Shown: positions 35,559 to 46,534 of the stretch, one piece after another | Layout: every line of letters starts with the position of its first letter | Numbering within the stretch: the stretch's first letter is position 1 | Source: Streptomyces sp. SirexAA-E | GTDB lineage: Bacteria > Actinomycetota > Actinomycetes > Streptomycetales > Streptomycetaceae | NCBI RefSeq assembly: GCF_000177195.2 | Contig: NC_015953.1 | Span: 3,410,001 to 3,474,000, forward strand | Direction of reading: 5' to 3' | Length of the DNA stretch: 64,000 nt | Made by a program: the position numbers and the translations under genes | Notes under the pieces: generated by a model | Told to the model about the DNA's origin: nothing | What the model saw: only the letters and a program-made list of their open reading frames with translations | The model's database searches: none

Positions 35559-35827
35559 TGGATCGGCTCCGCACACACATGTGGAACATGGACAGGGGGT
35601 GCCCCCGGCGTCGCGCACGTGGGGGATGGGGGACGCCCGAACCGGTCCAACTGGGTTCCGGGGGCTGAATGTTCTTTACAACGAGGAAATCATGAAGTAA
35701 GCGACACTCGCAGCTTTTTTGCCCAACTCACCGTTGTTTCCATCCCCTCGGGGGCAGGACGGTTCAGGTGTTCCCGAAGAAGCCGCCACGGGACCGCACA
35801 TGTACCGAGACCGATGCCAACGTGGCA

Positions 35828-35857
35828 GTGCCCGGCGGGAGTTGATCCGCCGGGCAC
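35828..35857. terminator. Hairpin GTGCCCGGCGG(G)A / TCCGCCGGGCAC
   Basis: A 12-bp stem with one bulged G around a GTTGA loop. It is the second of two hairpins downstream of the glycine-rich membrane protein gene. Confidence 0.6.
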
Positions 35858-35880
35858 CGTCATGGACGTACGGAGGTCTT

Positions 35881-35908
35881 CCGGGTGCCGGACGCGGCCG
35901 GCACCCGG
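35881..35908. terminator. Hairpin CCGGGTGCCGG / CCGGCACCCGG
   Basis: A perfect 11-bp stem with a 6-nt loop directly after the stop codon of the glycine-rich gene (stop begins at 35912 on the minus strand). Likely its terminator. Confidence 0.75.
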
Positions 35909-35911
35909 CCC

Positions 35912-36196
35912 TCAGTCGCCGCCCCCGCCGCCGCAGCCACCGCCGCCCCCGCAGGAGTGGCCGCCGCCACCGCACGAATGCCCTCCGTGGTGCGATCCGC
36001 CGTCACCGGCCCACCAGCTGCCGCCGTCGGATCCTCCGGAGCCCCCCGAGCCCCCGGCGTCGCCGCCCCAGCTCCCGCGGCGGCCCCGTCCCCCGTATCC
36101 GGCCGACGGCTTCTTCCGGCCACGCGTTCCCGAGGCGAGCGCGGTGATCCCCAGCACCACGATCACGACGAACACGACGAAGAAGACCATCCCCAT
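35912..36196 (-). CDS. Small membrane protein with Gly/Ser/His/Cys-rich tail
   Basis: 94 residues: a single N-terminal membrane helix (GMVFFVVFVVIVVLGITALA) followed by a basic stretch (RGRKKPSAGYGGRGRRG) and a low-complexity tail with two HSCGGGG units, HHGGH and a run of glycines. The Cys-His spacing hints at metal binding, but this is only suggestive. ATG 36196-36194 follows GGGTGAGG. It is divergent from the aminotransferase at 36324. Function not recognised; I believe similar short proteins occur in other streptomycetes. Confidence 0.65.
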   Translation of the reverse strand: MGMVFFVVFVVIVVLGITALASGTRGRKKPSAGYGGRGRRGSWGGDAGGSGGSGGSDGGSWWAGDGGSHHGGHSCGGGGHSCGGGGGCGGGGGD

Positions 36197-36323
36197 CGAC
36201 CTCACCCTCTCCCTCTCCCCCGAAGCGAGGTCTCCCGCTTCCTGTGTGCCCGGGGGATTCCCGCGCCCCGCCCGGGCCAAAGCGGACTTGAGCAACTCCA
36301 GAGCTACGCCCAGGATGGCGCCC

Positions 36324-37508
<1,185 letters not shown>

Positions 37509-37564
37509 GCCACCAAGCGGTGAGACACCGGGCGTTGCGACACCGGGCGTTGAGCCCCCGGACG

Positions 37565-37626
37565 GACGCGAGCCCGGCCGGGGCCGTGGTCCCCGAGGAC
37601 CACCGCCGCCCGGCCGGGCTCGCGTC
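37565..37626. terminator. Long hairpin between aminotransferase and YbjN gene
   Basis: GACGCGAGCCCGGCCGGG (37565-37582) pairs with CCCGGCCGGGCTCGCGTC (37609-37626). It lies between converging genes (stops 37508 and 37638), so it is a bidirectional terminator. Just before it are two copies of ACACCGGGCGTTG. Confidence 0.85.
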
Positions 37627-37637
37627 GCGGTGCGGGA

Positions 37638-38198
37638 TCAGGCGTCCGGGGTCTGCTCCGCCGCCGCGCCGCCGCCCTCGGCGTCCTTCCCGGAGGGCTC
37701 CAGGCCCAGGCGCTCCACGAGCCACTTGTCGAACTCGATCGAGGCACGGACCCAGCTGACCGTCGAGGAGACGAAGTGCTCCAGGCTGACGCCGGTGCCG
37801 ATGAGCATCTGCGCCTCACCGATCAGCCGGACCGAGGCGGCCGCGCCCTCCTCGCCCTCGTGCGAGTGCGTGTAGACCTTGGGCCACAGGGTGCGGCGGT
37901 TCCAGTCGTCGATCGCGTCGAGCAGCACGGCGCGCTGGTCGACCGCGTGGGGGCGGTCGTAGAACGTACGGACCGAGAAGACCTGCTGCTCCGCCTCGCC
38001 GCGGAACATGAAGTACGTGCGGAACTCCTCCCAGGGCGCGGCGAGGTCACCCTCGTCGTCGACGACGTACTTCAGCTCCATCTGCTCGAGAAGCTGCTTG
38101 ACAAGGTCCTGGTCGGGGACGACGGGGCCCTCGGGTCCTGTCGGCTGCGGCTCGGGCTGGCCCCCGAAGCTGGGAATCGAGGACGGGTCGATAGACAT
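37638..38198 (-). CDS. YbjN domain-containing protein
   Basis: 186 residues of the YbjN family, which adopts a type III secretion chaperone-like fold; function is poorly known. Core: LVKQLLEQMELKYVVDDEGDL, EFRTYFMFRGEAEQQVFSVR, LLDAIDDWNRRTLWPKVYTH, RLIGEAQMLIGTGVSLEHF. The N-terminal 30 and C-terminal 20 residues are disordered. ATG 38198 follows AGGAGTACCC. Monocistronic, ending at the hairpin at 37565-37626. Confidence 0.85.
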   Translation of the reverse strand: MSIDPSSIPSFGGQPEPQPTGPEGPVVPDQDLVKQLLEQMELKYVVDDEGDLAAPWEEFRTYFMFRGEAEQQVFSVRTFYDRPHAVDQRAVLLDAIDDWNRRTLWPKVYTHSHEGEEGAAASVRLIGEAQMLIGTGVSLEHFVSSTVSWVRASIEFDKWLVERLGLEPSGKDAEGGGAAAEQTPDA

Positions 38199-38269
38199 CG
38201 CTGGGTACTCCTGTGGATCGCTCGTGGTTTCCTGCTCCCGACCCTAGCCGCGATCGGTCTCGGGTAGTC

Positions 38270-39535
38270 CTACGCCCTCAGGGGAATCGTCCCCGTGCCG
38301 GTGTCGCGGGCCCTCGCCCAGGCCACGGCCACCAGGACCGCGCAGAGGGTCCCCAGCAGACCGGTCCCGGCGATGGTGGCCGCCGAGGACCCGGAGAGCT
38401 CCGTGGCCAGTCCGCCCGAGGCGACACCGATGCCCTGCATGGCGATCAGCCCCGACCTGGCCAGCCCGAGCGCCTGCCCGCGCTGGTCCACGGGCGTGAG
38501 GAGGACGAAGGTGGCACCGGCGGTGATCTGGTACGCCGAGCACACGCCCGACAGCACCAGCAGCAGCACCGCGCCCCCGACGCCGGGGCCCGCCCAGTAC
38601 AGGATCAGCGGCACGTTCGCGCCGATCGCCAGGGGACCGAGGAGCCGGCGCCGCCAGTCGTCCCCGACCGCGGTCCGGCCCAGCAGGGCCGCGCCCACCA
38701 CCATGCCCGCCGGGTGCGCGGCCAGCAGCAGCCCGACCGCCGCTCCGCCGCCGCCCGCCTCCTGGGCGAAGGGCGCCGCCAGCCCCTCCGGCAGCACGAT
38801 GAACCCGGCCAGCCACCCGAGCGCGACCAGCGACCGGAGCCGCGGGTCCGCCCAGATCAGCGCGACCGCGCTGCCGACCTGGAGGTGCACCCGCTTCTGT
38901 TCGGCGGCCCCGCCCTCGACGGGCCGTGCCTTCACACCGAACCGGATGAGGGTCGCGGAGAGCAGGAACGTCACCGCGTTCAGGCCCAGGGAGGCGTGGC
39001 TGCCCAGCCACACGACCAGCACACCGCCGCCGGCGAAACCGATCAGCTGCCCGGCCTGATGGGTGATCAGCATGACGCGCTGGCCGCGCTCGTACCTGCG
39101 CGGGCCGAGCACGGTGGGCAGCAGGGCGCCCTGAGCGGCACCGAAGGGCGCCTCGGCCAGCTGGGCCAGCACCAGCAGTCCGGCGAGCAGGGGCAGCGGT
39201 GTCCCGGGCAGGGCCATCAGGCCGACGACGACGGCGCGCGCCAGGTCGCACCGGACCATGACCGTGCGCCGTGGGAAGCGGTCCGCGAGGCCGGACAGGA
39301 GTACCCCGGACAGCAGGGCGGGCAGGGTCGTCAGTGCGTAGGTCGCCGCGGTCCAGCCCGCCGACTCGGTGCGTTCGAAGACCAGCAGCGACAGTGCCAC
39401 ACGGGCCAGCTGGTCTCCGAAGACCGACTGGGCATAAGCCGTCCACAGGGTACGGAATTCGCTGAGGCGAATGAGATTGTCACGTTTGCGATCTTTCGAG
39501 TCGAGACTTATCTCATCAGGTTTCCGTTCCGTCAT
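38270..39535 (-). CDS. MFS transporter
   Basis: 421 residues with 12 predicted membrane helices. Motif A in the 2-3 loop is GLADRFPRRTVMV; the last loops show LTPVDQRGQALGLARSGL. The N-terminus is unusually charged (TERKPDEISLDSKDRKRDN) before helix 1 (LWTAYAQSVFGDQLARVALSLL). This resembles MFS proteins of the enterobactin exporter-like or macrolide efflux group; substrate unknown. It stands 72 bp upstream of the YbjN gene on the same strand. Start ATG 39535. Confidence 0.87.
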   Translation of the reverse strand: MTERKPDEISLDSKDRKRDNLIRLSEFRTLWTAYAQSVFGDQLARVALSLLVFERTESAGWTAATYALTTLPALLSGVLLSGLADRFPRRTVMVRCDLARAVVVGLMALPGTPLPLLAGLLVLAQLAEAPFGAAQGALLPTVLGPRRYERGQRVMLITHQAGQLIGFAGGGVLVVWLGSHASLGLNAVTFLLSATLIRFGVKARPVEGGAAEQKRVHLQVGSAVALIWADPRLRSLVALGWLAGFIVLPEGLAAPFAQEAGGGGAAVGLLLAAHPAGMVVGAALLGRTAVGDDWRRRLLGPLAIGANVPLILYWAGPGVGGAVLLLVLSGVCSAYQITAGATFVLLTPVDQRGQALGLARSGLIAMQGIGVASGGLATELSGSSAATIAGTGLLGTLCAVLVAVAWARARDTGTGTIPLRA

Positions 39536-39888
39536 GCGCGCACCTTACCGGCTGGTGAATTCCGCCTATACCCCCGCACCACACAGGAAAGGGGAGTCCA
39601 AAGTGTCCGGATATTCAGTGGATACCACTCATCCCCCCGGGAGTCGACGCCCTCGTACGCGAGCACACGGATATGTATCGCTCCGGTACAAATAACGCCC
39701 TTACCCTCGGTACCGCCTCTCGCATCCAGCCATCGAATGGAAATTTTCGGCTCGATTTCGCGGGCGCGCTCCCACCCGGCCGCCCATGCGATGGATGTCG
39801 GGTGCACGGAACAATGCGTGCGGACACACACGTGTCCCCGGCCGGTGCCTGTGCGGGCACCGGCCGGGGACACGGAACGGACGCGCGG
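39536..39888. other. Gap between MFS gene and clpB
   Basis: 353 bp with lower GC than the surroundings (about 39590-39760). An ORF of 113 codons on the minus strand has atypical codon use and I do not call it. The region contains the MFS promoter and, at 39832-39873, the clpB terminator. Confidence 0.5.
39832..39873. terminator. clpB terminator
   Basis: A perfect 18-bp stem GTGTCCCCGGCCGGTGCC / GGCACCGGCCGGGGACAC with a 6-nt TGTGCG loop, 16 bp beyond the clpB stop. Confidence 0.9.
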
Positions 39889-42489
<2,601 letters not shown>

Positions 42490-42557
42490 GGGCGCTGTCT
42501 CCTCCTCGTACGGGAACGGGTGGGTCGGGGAACCATGACTCCATCAACGAGTACAAA

Positions 42558-42578
42558 GTTGAGTCTATTCCACTCAAG
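42558..42578. promoter_or_regulatory. HAIR element (HspR operator) upstream of clpB
   Basis: GTTGAGT-N7-ACTCAAG, one base off the consensus CTTGAGT-N7-ACTCAAG, about 70 bp upstream of the clpB start and about 55 bp upstream of the divergent flavin/F420 oxidoreductase gene. HspR binding here should repress clpB at normal temperature. Confidence 0.9.
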
Positions 42579-42632
42579 CCTGAAACTCCGCCTCCGTCGG
42601 CCTTCCGGCACCCTTCTCTCTAGGCTGGACCC

Positions 42633-43034
42633 ATGCCTGACGTACGCAACCCCGGCCCGGACTACCTCGCCTTCTGGCGGGAGCGCCATGTCTGCACACT
42701 GACCACGCTCCGCCCGGACGGGACGCCGCACGTGGTGCCCGTCGGCGTGACGTACGACCCGGACACCCTGACCGCACGGGTCATCACGAGCGGGAGGAGC
42801 CGGAAGGTCGCCCACGTCCTGGCGGCCGGCCCGGAGGGGGCACGGGTCGCGGTCTGCCAGATGCAGGGGCGCCGCTGGGCGACGCTGGAAGGGCGCGCGG
42901 TGATCCGTACGGAGTCCGGCCAGGTCGAGGACGCGGTACGCCGCTACACGGAGCGGTACGAGCGCACGCCGGCGCACAACCCCGAGCGGGTGGTCATCGA
43001 GATCGCCGTGGACCGGGCGCTCGGCAGGGGCTGA
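42633..43034 (+). CDS. PPOX-class (F420-dependent oxidoreductase type) protein
   Basis: 133 residues of the pyridoxamine-phosphate-oxidase-like split barrel: YLAFWRERHVCTLTTLRPDGTPHVVPVGVTYDP, RVITSGRSRKVAHVLAAGP, RRWATLEGRAVIR. This small form resembles mycobacterial Rv1155-like F420-binding reductases. A TAGGCT -10-like box at 42620-42625 lies 7 nt before the ATG, so it is probably a leaderless transcript. It is divergent from clpB, and the HAIR element lies between the two. Cofactor (FMN or F420) is not decided by sequence. Confidence 0.82.
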   Translation: MPDVRNPGPDYLAFWRERHVCTLTTLRPDGTPHVVPVGVTYDPDTLTARVITSGRSRKVAHVLAAGPEGARVAVCQMQGRRWATLEGRAVIRTESGQVEDAVRRYTERYERTPAHNPERVVIEIAVDRALGRG

Positions 43035-43054
43035 ACCGCCCCCGGGCAGCACAA

Positions 43055-43087
43055 CGGCGCCATCGTGTTCAGGTCACGATGGCGCCG
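43055..43087. terminator. Terminator after the PPOX gene
   Basis: Perfect 13-bp stem CGGCGCCATCGTG / CACGATGGCGCCG with a 7-nt TTCAGGT loop, between converging genes (stops 43034 and 43135). Confidence 0.9.
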
Positions 43088-43134
43088 CTGTGTGGGGGAA
43101 GCGCCTGAACGACATGGAACGACGGGGGAATCGT

Positions 43135-43455
43135 TCAGGCGCTGCGGGGGGTGGCGGAAATGGCTTCTTGTTCGAACAGCTCGTGATCGCGCTGGTCGAG
43201 ATTGACGAAGATCATGCCGTACCTCACGGCACAGCGGACCGGCTGCGGAGCACCTCGGGGACGGCGGAGACAGCGGTAGGCGCGAATGTCGTCCTCCGCC
43301 TCCATCACGACGACGACCGGCTCTCCGAACAGGGTGACCATCAACGAATCGCCCTGGCGGGTCAGCGCCGTGAGCAGATCGATGAAATGCCACCCTGAGC
43401 GGTAGGCCGTGGCCATCTCCCGTCGAAAGGTGCGGTCGTCCGGTGGGGTGGTCAT
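43135..43455 (-). CDS. Small hypothetical protein coupled to the DITWG-repeat gene
   Basis: 106 residues, not recognised with confidence. ATG 43455 overlaps the stop of the DITWG-repeat gene in an ATGA arrangement, so the two are co-translated. The middle (VTLFGEPVVVVMEAEDDIRAY, then CLRRPRGAP...CAVRYGMIFVNLD) faintly recalls a Rieske domain, where LxGxPVVVxR strands precede CxHRGA...CxxH. Here both ligand His positions are Arg (CLR, CAVR), so no [2Fe-2S] cluster would be expected. It may be a degenerate or repurposed fold, or the likeness may be chance. No signal peptide. Confidence 0.55.
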   Translation of the reverse strand: MTTPPDDRTFRREMATAYRSGWHFIDLLTALTRQGDSLMVTLFGEPVVVVMEAEDDIRAYRCLRRPRGAPQPVRCAVRYGMIFVNLDQRDHELFEQEAISATPRSA

Positions 43456-43757
43456 GCGCCCGCGCCGGCCGGAGCCGTGCCCCACGTGATGTCACCGGAG
43501 GTCGCGCCCCACGTGATGTCGCGCGGAGCCGCACCCCACGTGATGTCACCGGAGGTCGCGCCCCAGGTGATGTCGCGCGGAGCCGCGCCCCAGGTGATGT
43601 CGCCCTGAGCCGCGCCCCAGGTGATGTCACCGTTCACGGTCGCCGCCTGCTCGGCCGGCGCGGCCCCCCAGGTGATGTCGTGAACACCCAACGCGCCGTA
43701 GGCCAGGGCCCCCACGAAAGCAGTGGCAAGCACCGAGCGAAGCATTCGCTTAGACAT
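43452..43757 (-). CDS. Secreted-looking protein of seven DITWG repeats
   Basis: 101 residues. A signal-like N-terminus (SKRMLRSVLATAFVGALAYGALG) is followed by seven copies of DITWG. After two spaced copies, units are nine residues each: DITWGA(A/T)xx with variable ends QG, PR, SG, PR, SG. The last continues TAPAGAGA. It contains no Cys and one Trp per unit. ATG 43757 has AGTGAGGA 10 nt upstream; an ATG at 43787 is less likely (ribosome site too close). The gene is coupled to the small ORF downstream and divergent from the first LuxR-type regulator. Function unknown; a multi-copy peptide precursor or a surface/amyloid-like repeat protein are possibilities. Confidence 0.7.
   Translation of the reverse strand: MSKRMLRSVLATAFVGALAYGALGVHDITWGAAPAEQAATVNGDITWGAAQGDITWGAAPRDITWGATSGDITWGAAPRDITWGATSGDITWGTAPAGAGA
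43477..43690. repeat. 27-bp coding repeats of the DITWG gene
   Basis: Plus-strand units such as GCGCCCCA(G/C)GTGATGTC recur every 27 bp in the main array, with two outlying copies near 43650-43690. The two alternating 3' halves (ACCGGAGGTC and GCGCGGAGCC) show that a 54-bp pair was duplicated. Units keep the reading frame. This is a coding repeat, not a CRISPR: no variable spacers. Confidence 0.85.
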
Positions 43758-43847
43758 TTCGGCTTCGTCCTCACTTGATGGATTCATCTCCCCCGCACTC
43801 AAGACGATGTCTCACGCGGACACGCAAGCACCACTGGATCGATGCAT

Positions 43848-43873
43848 CATGTTCTTGCACGTTCAGGAACATG
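43848..43873. promoter_or_regulatory. Palindrome CATGTTC-N12-GAACATG upstream of first LuxR-type gene
   Basis: CATGTTC (43848-43854) and GAACATG (43867-43873) form an inverted repeat in the 128-bp divergent region between the DITWG gene and the regulator, with another GTTC half-site between. It ends 12 bp before the regulator start, so binding there could repress translation-proximal transcription. Candidate autoregulatory operator; not a known named site. Confidence 0.5.
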
Positions 43874-43885
43874 GGGGGTGGAGAT

Positions 43886-44866
43886 ATGGATACAAGCGGT
43901 TCAAAAGCGTCACATCCGCACGGGATCACGCAACTATGCGATGCGGGACAGCGCCTCTACGCGAGCGCGCTGCGGTCCGGCCGCATACCGCGTGCGGAGG
44001 TGGAACCGGCTCCGTGCCTGATGGACTTCGCCCTGCTCCACCCCGACCCGGACGACGCCGACTGGCTACGCCCCGTGCCGCCCTCGGCGGCCCTCGCCCA
44101 GTGGCTGCACCCCATCGAGAGGGAGATCCAGGAGCGCAGGCGCCACTCCCTGGAGCTGGCCGAGTCCTTCGAACCCTTCATGGACATCAGCGCCCAGGAC
44201 CCGCCGACGACGCACGCCATCACCGTGCTCGAAGGCAGCACCCGCATCAACGCGGCCATCGACGTGGCCACGGCGGAGTGCCGCATGGAAGTGCTCACCG
44301 TGCAGCCCGGCGGGGTCCGGAGCGAGGACATCCTCAGCAAGGGGCTGGAACGGGGCAGGGCCGTGGTGGACCGGGGCGTCGGTATCCGCACCCTCTACCA
44401 GCACACGGTCCGCCACCATCAGGGGACGTTCGTGTACGCGGAGCGGCTCGCCGAGGGCGTGGAGATCCGCACGCTCGAAGAGCTCGTGGAACGCATGCTC
44501 ATCTTCGACCGCACGGTCGCCTTCATTCCCGCTCAGGACGACCTGACGGTCGCGCTGGAACTGAGGCACCCGGGTCTCGTCTCCTATTTGATAAACGTCT
44601 TCGAGCAGCTCTGGCAACGCGCCACTCCCCTGCTGGAGGATATTCCGTACACCCCGACGACGGCCGGTATCAGCGGCGTCCAGCGCTCCATCGCCCAACT
44701 CCTCGTCGAGGGCCATGTCGACGACTCCATAGCGCGCAGGCTCGGCATGAACGTCCGCACCTGCCGGGCGCATATCGCGAAGCTGAACGCCGCACTCGGC
44801 AGCAGCAGCCGGGCCCAGCTCGGATACCTCATTTCACGGTCAGGAATCCTGGACCAGGATTCCTGA
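43886..44866 (+). CDS. LuxR-type transcriptional regulator, first of two paralogues
   Basis: 326 residues. The C-terminal HTH (VQRSIAQLLVEGHVDDSIARRLGMNVRTCRAHIAKLNAAL, about 270-310) is LuxR-like. There is no receiver domain. The long N-terminal part has an LMDFALLHPDPDDADWLRPVPPSAAL segment, then a TrmB/PLD-like sensory region (AECRMEVLTVQPGG, RAVVDRGVGIRTLYQHTV, VEIRTLEELVERMLIFDRTVAFIP). ATG 43886 follows GGTGGAG. It is a paralogue of the next gene (same block order, LIFDRTxAFIPA shared). Its divergent neighbour is the DITWG peptide gene, the best candidate target or ligand source. Confidence 0.8.
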   Translation: MDTSGSKASHPHGITQLCDAGQRLYASALRSGRIPRAEVEPAPCLMDFALLHPDPDDADWLRPVPPSAALAQWLHPIEREIQERRRHSLELAESFEPFMDISAQDPPTTHAITVLEGSTRINAAIDVATAECRMEVLTVQPGGVRSEDILSKGLERGRAVVDRGVGIRTLYQHTVRHHQGTFVYAERLAEGVEIRTLEELVERMLIFDRTVAFIPAQDDLTVALELRHPGLVSYLINVFEQLWQRATPLLEDIPYTPTTAGISGVQRSIAQLLVEGHVDDSIARRLGMNVRTCRAHIAKLNAALGSSSRAQLGYLISRSGILDQDS

Positions 44867-44873
44867 CCGTGAA
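44833..44873. terminator. 41-bp palindrome overlapping the stop of the first LuxR-type gene
   Basis: A 20-bp perfect inverted repeat (TTCACGGTCAGGAATCCTGG and its complement) around a single A. The last 11 codons of the gene and the TGA (44864-44866) lie inside it. Likely terminator; the coding sequence has been shaped to include it. Confidence 0.8.
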
Positions 44874-45001
44874 TACCCCCGTGTCCTGCCAGGTGCCGCC
44901 GCCCGAAACCGGGAGCGGCAGCCCGGTCGTGGACGTACGGGGGTGCCCCGCGCGACCACGACACACCCACACTCCACCCGGCTACTAGGCTTGCGCCACC
45001 G

Positions 45002-45013
45002 GCAACTTGTTGC
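45002..45013. promoter_or_regulatory. GCAACTTGTTGC palindrome upstream of second LuxR-type gene
   Basis: Perfect 12-bp palindrome 26 bp before the start codon of the second regulator. It differs from the CATGTTC palindrome of the first gene, so the two regulators probably answer to different sites. Candidate only. Confidence 0.4.
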
Positions 45014-45038
45014 AGCGTACAAAGCGGGGGGCTCCCAG

Positions 45039-46046
45039 ATGGGGACAGAACCAGCACAACCGCCGCACCGCCACGGACCGAGGGAGCTGTGCGCTCCCGG
45101 ACTCGAGCTGTACGAACGGGCGTTGCGCCAGGGGAAGATCGCCCGTGGCGACCTCGTCACGGCACCGTGCCTCATCGACATGGCGCTGGTGCAGGCCGAT
45201 CCCTGGGACGAGGACCGGATGCTCCCCGTCCCGCCGTCCGCGGCCCTGGCCCGTCTGCTGCAGCCGCTCACCCGCGAGATAGACGAGCGCATCGAGCTGA
45301 CGCTCACGCTGGCCCGGTCACTGGCGCCGATGGCCGGCATAGCCGACGGCGACCCCCATCTGGCCATCACCATGCTGGAAGGGCCGGAGGCGATACGCGA
45401 GGCCATCCGGGAGGCCACCGCCCAGGCCACGACGGAGGTCCTCACGGCGCAGCCGGGGAGCGACCGCCCCCACGCCACCCTGCGCACCGCCCTGGACAAC
45501 GCCCGGATCGCCATCGCGCAGGGCGCCAGGCTCCGACACATCTATCAGCACCCGGCGCGCTACAGCACCCAGGTCAGGGACTACCTGCACCTTGTCCCCG
45601 CGGAGTCCCTCCAGGTGCGGACCACCGAACTCACGGTGGAACGGCTGCTCATCTTCGACCGCACGGCTGCGTTCATCCCCGCCACCACCGACCGCAGTTC
45701 GGCGCTCCACATCCGCCACCCGGCGCTCGTGGCCTACCTCGCCCAGGTCTACGAGGTCCTCTGGGCCCAGGCCACCCCGTACACCGATCAGCTCCCCATC
45801 ACCCCCGGCGCCCCGGTCACCGCCGTCCAGCAGAGCGTCGCCCGGCTCCTGGCGGAGGGCCACGTCGACGACGTGGTGGCCCGCAAGCTGGGCATCAGCG
45901 TCCGCACCTGCCGCTCGCACATCTCCAAGCTCATGCAGACGCTCGGCGCCCACAGCCGCACCCACCTGGGCGTGCTCCTCGTGCGGTCGGGCATCGCGGA
46001 CACGGAGGCCGGGCCGCCCACGCCAAGGCCCGCCCCAGAAGCGTGA
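45039..46046 (+). CDS. LuxR-type transcriptional regulator, second paralogue
   Basis: 335 residues, same architecture as the preceding gene: LIDMALVQADPWDEDRMLPVPPSAALARLL, TTEVLTAQPGSDRP, RIAIAQGARLRHIYQHPARY, ERLLIFDRTAAFIPAT, and a LuxR-like HTH VQQSVARLLAEGHVDDVVARKLGISVRTCRSHISKLMQTLG (about 265-305). No receiver. ATG 45039 follows GCGGGGGG. It lies 172 bp after the first regulator with a terminator palindrome between, so it is separately transcribed. The tail is Pro-rich (GPPTPRPAPEA). It converges on hspR with 40 bp between stops. Confidence 0.8.
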   Translation: MGTEPAQPPHRHGPRELCAPGLELYERALRQGKIARGDLVTAPCLIDMALVQADPWDEDRMLPVPPSAALARLLQPLTREIDERIELTLTLARSLAPMAGIADGDPHLAITMLEGPEAIREAIREATAQATTEVLTAQPGSDRPHATLRTALDNARIAIAQGARLRHIYQHPARYSTQVRDYLHLVPAESLQVRTTELTVERLLIFDRTAAFIPATTDRSSALHIRHPALVAYLAQVYEVLWAQATPYTDQLPITPGAPVTAVQQSVARLLAEGHVDDVVARKLGISVRTCRSHISKLMQTLGAHSRTHLGVLLVRSGIADTEAGPPTPRPAPEA

Positions 46047-46086
46047 ACTCCGGGAGCGGGCCCGAACAGCCGGCACCGCGCGTGCC

Positions 46087-46533
46087 TCAGTCCTTCGGCC
46101 TCTTGGGCCGCCAGACCACCAGCGCGCCGGTCTGCTGCACGTCCTGGTACGGCACCAGGTCGCGGCGGTAGGAGGCGTGCACCTGGGCCTCACGCTGCTG
46201 CATGGCCACGGCCGCGCCGTCCACCGCCGCGGAGAGCTCGGCGACGCGCTGCTGGAGCGCGGCGACCTGGTTCTCCAGCTCGATGATGCGCTTGATGCCC
46301 GCCAGGTTGATGCCCTCGTCCTGCGACAACTGCTGGACGGTGCGCAGCAGTTCGATGTCACGGGCCGAGTAGCGCCGACCGCGCCCGGCCGTGCGGTCGG
46401 GCGAGACCAGGCCGAGGCGGTCGTACTGGCGCAGCGTCTGCGGGTGCAGGCCCGAGAGCTGGGCCGCGATCGAGATCACGTACACCGGTGATTCGTCGGT
46501 CAGCTGGTACGGATTACGTCGACGGCCGTCCAT
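46087..46533 (-). CDS. hspR: Heat-shock repressor HspR (MerR family)
   Basis: 148 residues: MerR-type winged HTH (VISIAAQLSGLHPQTLRQYDRLGLVSPDRTAGRGRRYSARDIELL, about 19-65), a coiled coil (KRIIELENQVAALQQRVAELSAAV) and the hydrophobic C-terminal GALVVWRPKR tail characteristic of HspR. It binds HAIR sites and uses DnaK as co-repressor. It is the last gene of the dnaK operon, 1 bp after dnaJ, and controls both that operon and clpB in this window. Confidence 0.97.
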   Translation of the reverse strand: MDGRRRNPYQLTDESPVYVISIAAQLSGLHPQTLRQYDRLGLVSPDRTAGRGRRYSARDIELLRTVQQLSQDEGINLAGIKRIIELENQVAALQQRVAELSAAVDGAAVAMQQREAQVHASYRRDLVPYQDVQQTGALVVWRPKRPKD

Positions 46534-46534
46534 C

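Larger units (their letters stand above)
35559..35911. other. Gap upstream of DUF2617, with two hairpins
   Basis: 353 bp without a gene. The right part holds two terminator-like hairpins for the glycine-rich gene (35828-35857 and 35881-35908). The left part, about 35640-35780, is less GC-rich than its surroundings (for example TGTTCTTTACAACGAGGAAATCATGAAGTAA) and should contain the DUF2617 promoter. Confidence 0.5.

Noticed and set aside
39532-39873. 113-codon minus-strand ORF between the MFS gene and clpB
   Set aside because: Codon use is unlike the chromosome, it overlaps the clpB terminator hairpin and no family or ribosome site is visible.
43477-43690. Regular repeats resembling a CRISPR array
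   Set aside because: Units are contiguous 27-bp coding repeats in frame with a signal-peptide-bearing protein; no spacers and no cas genes.
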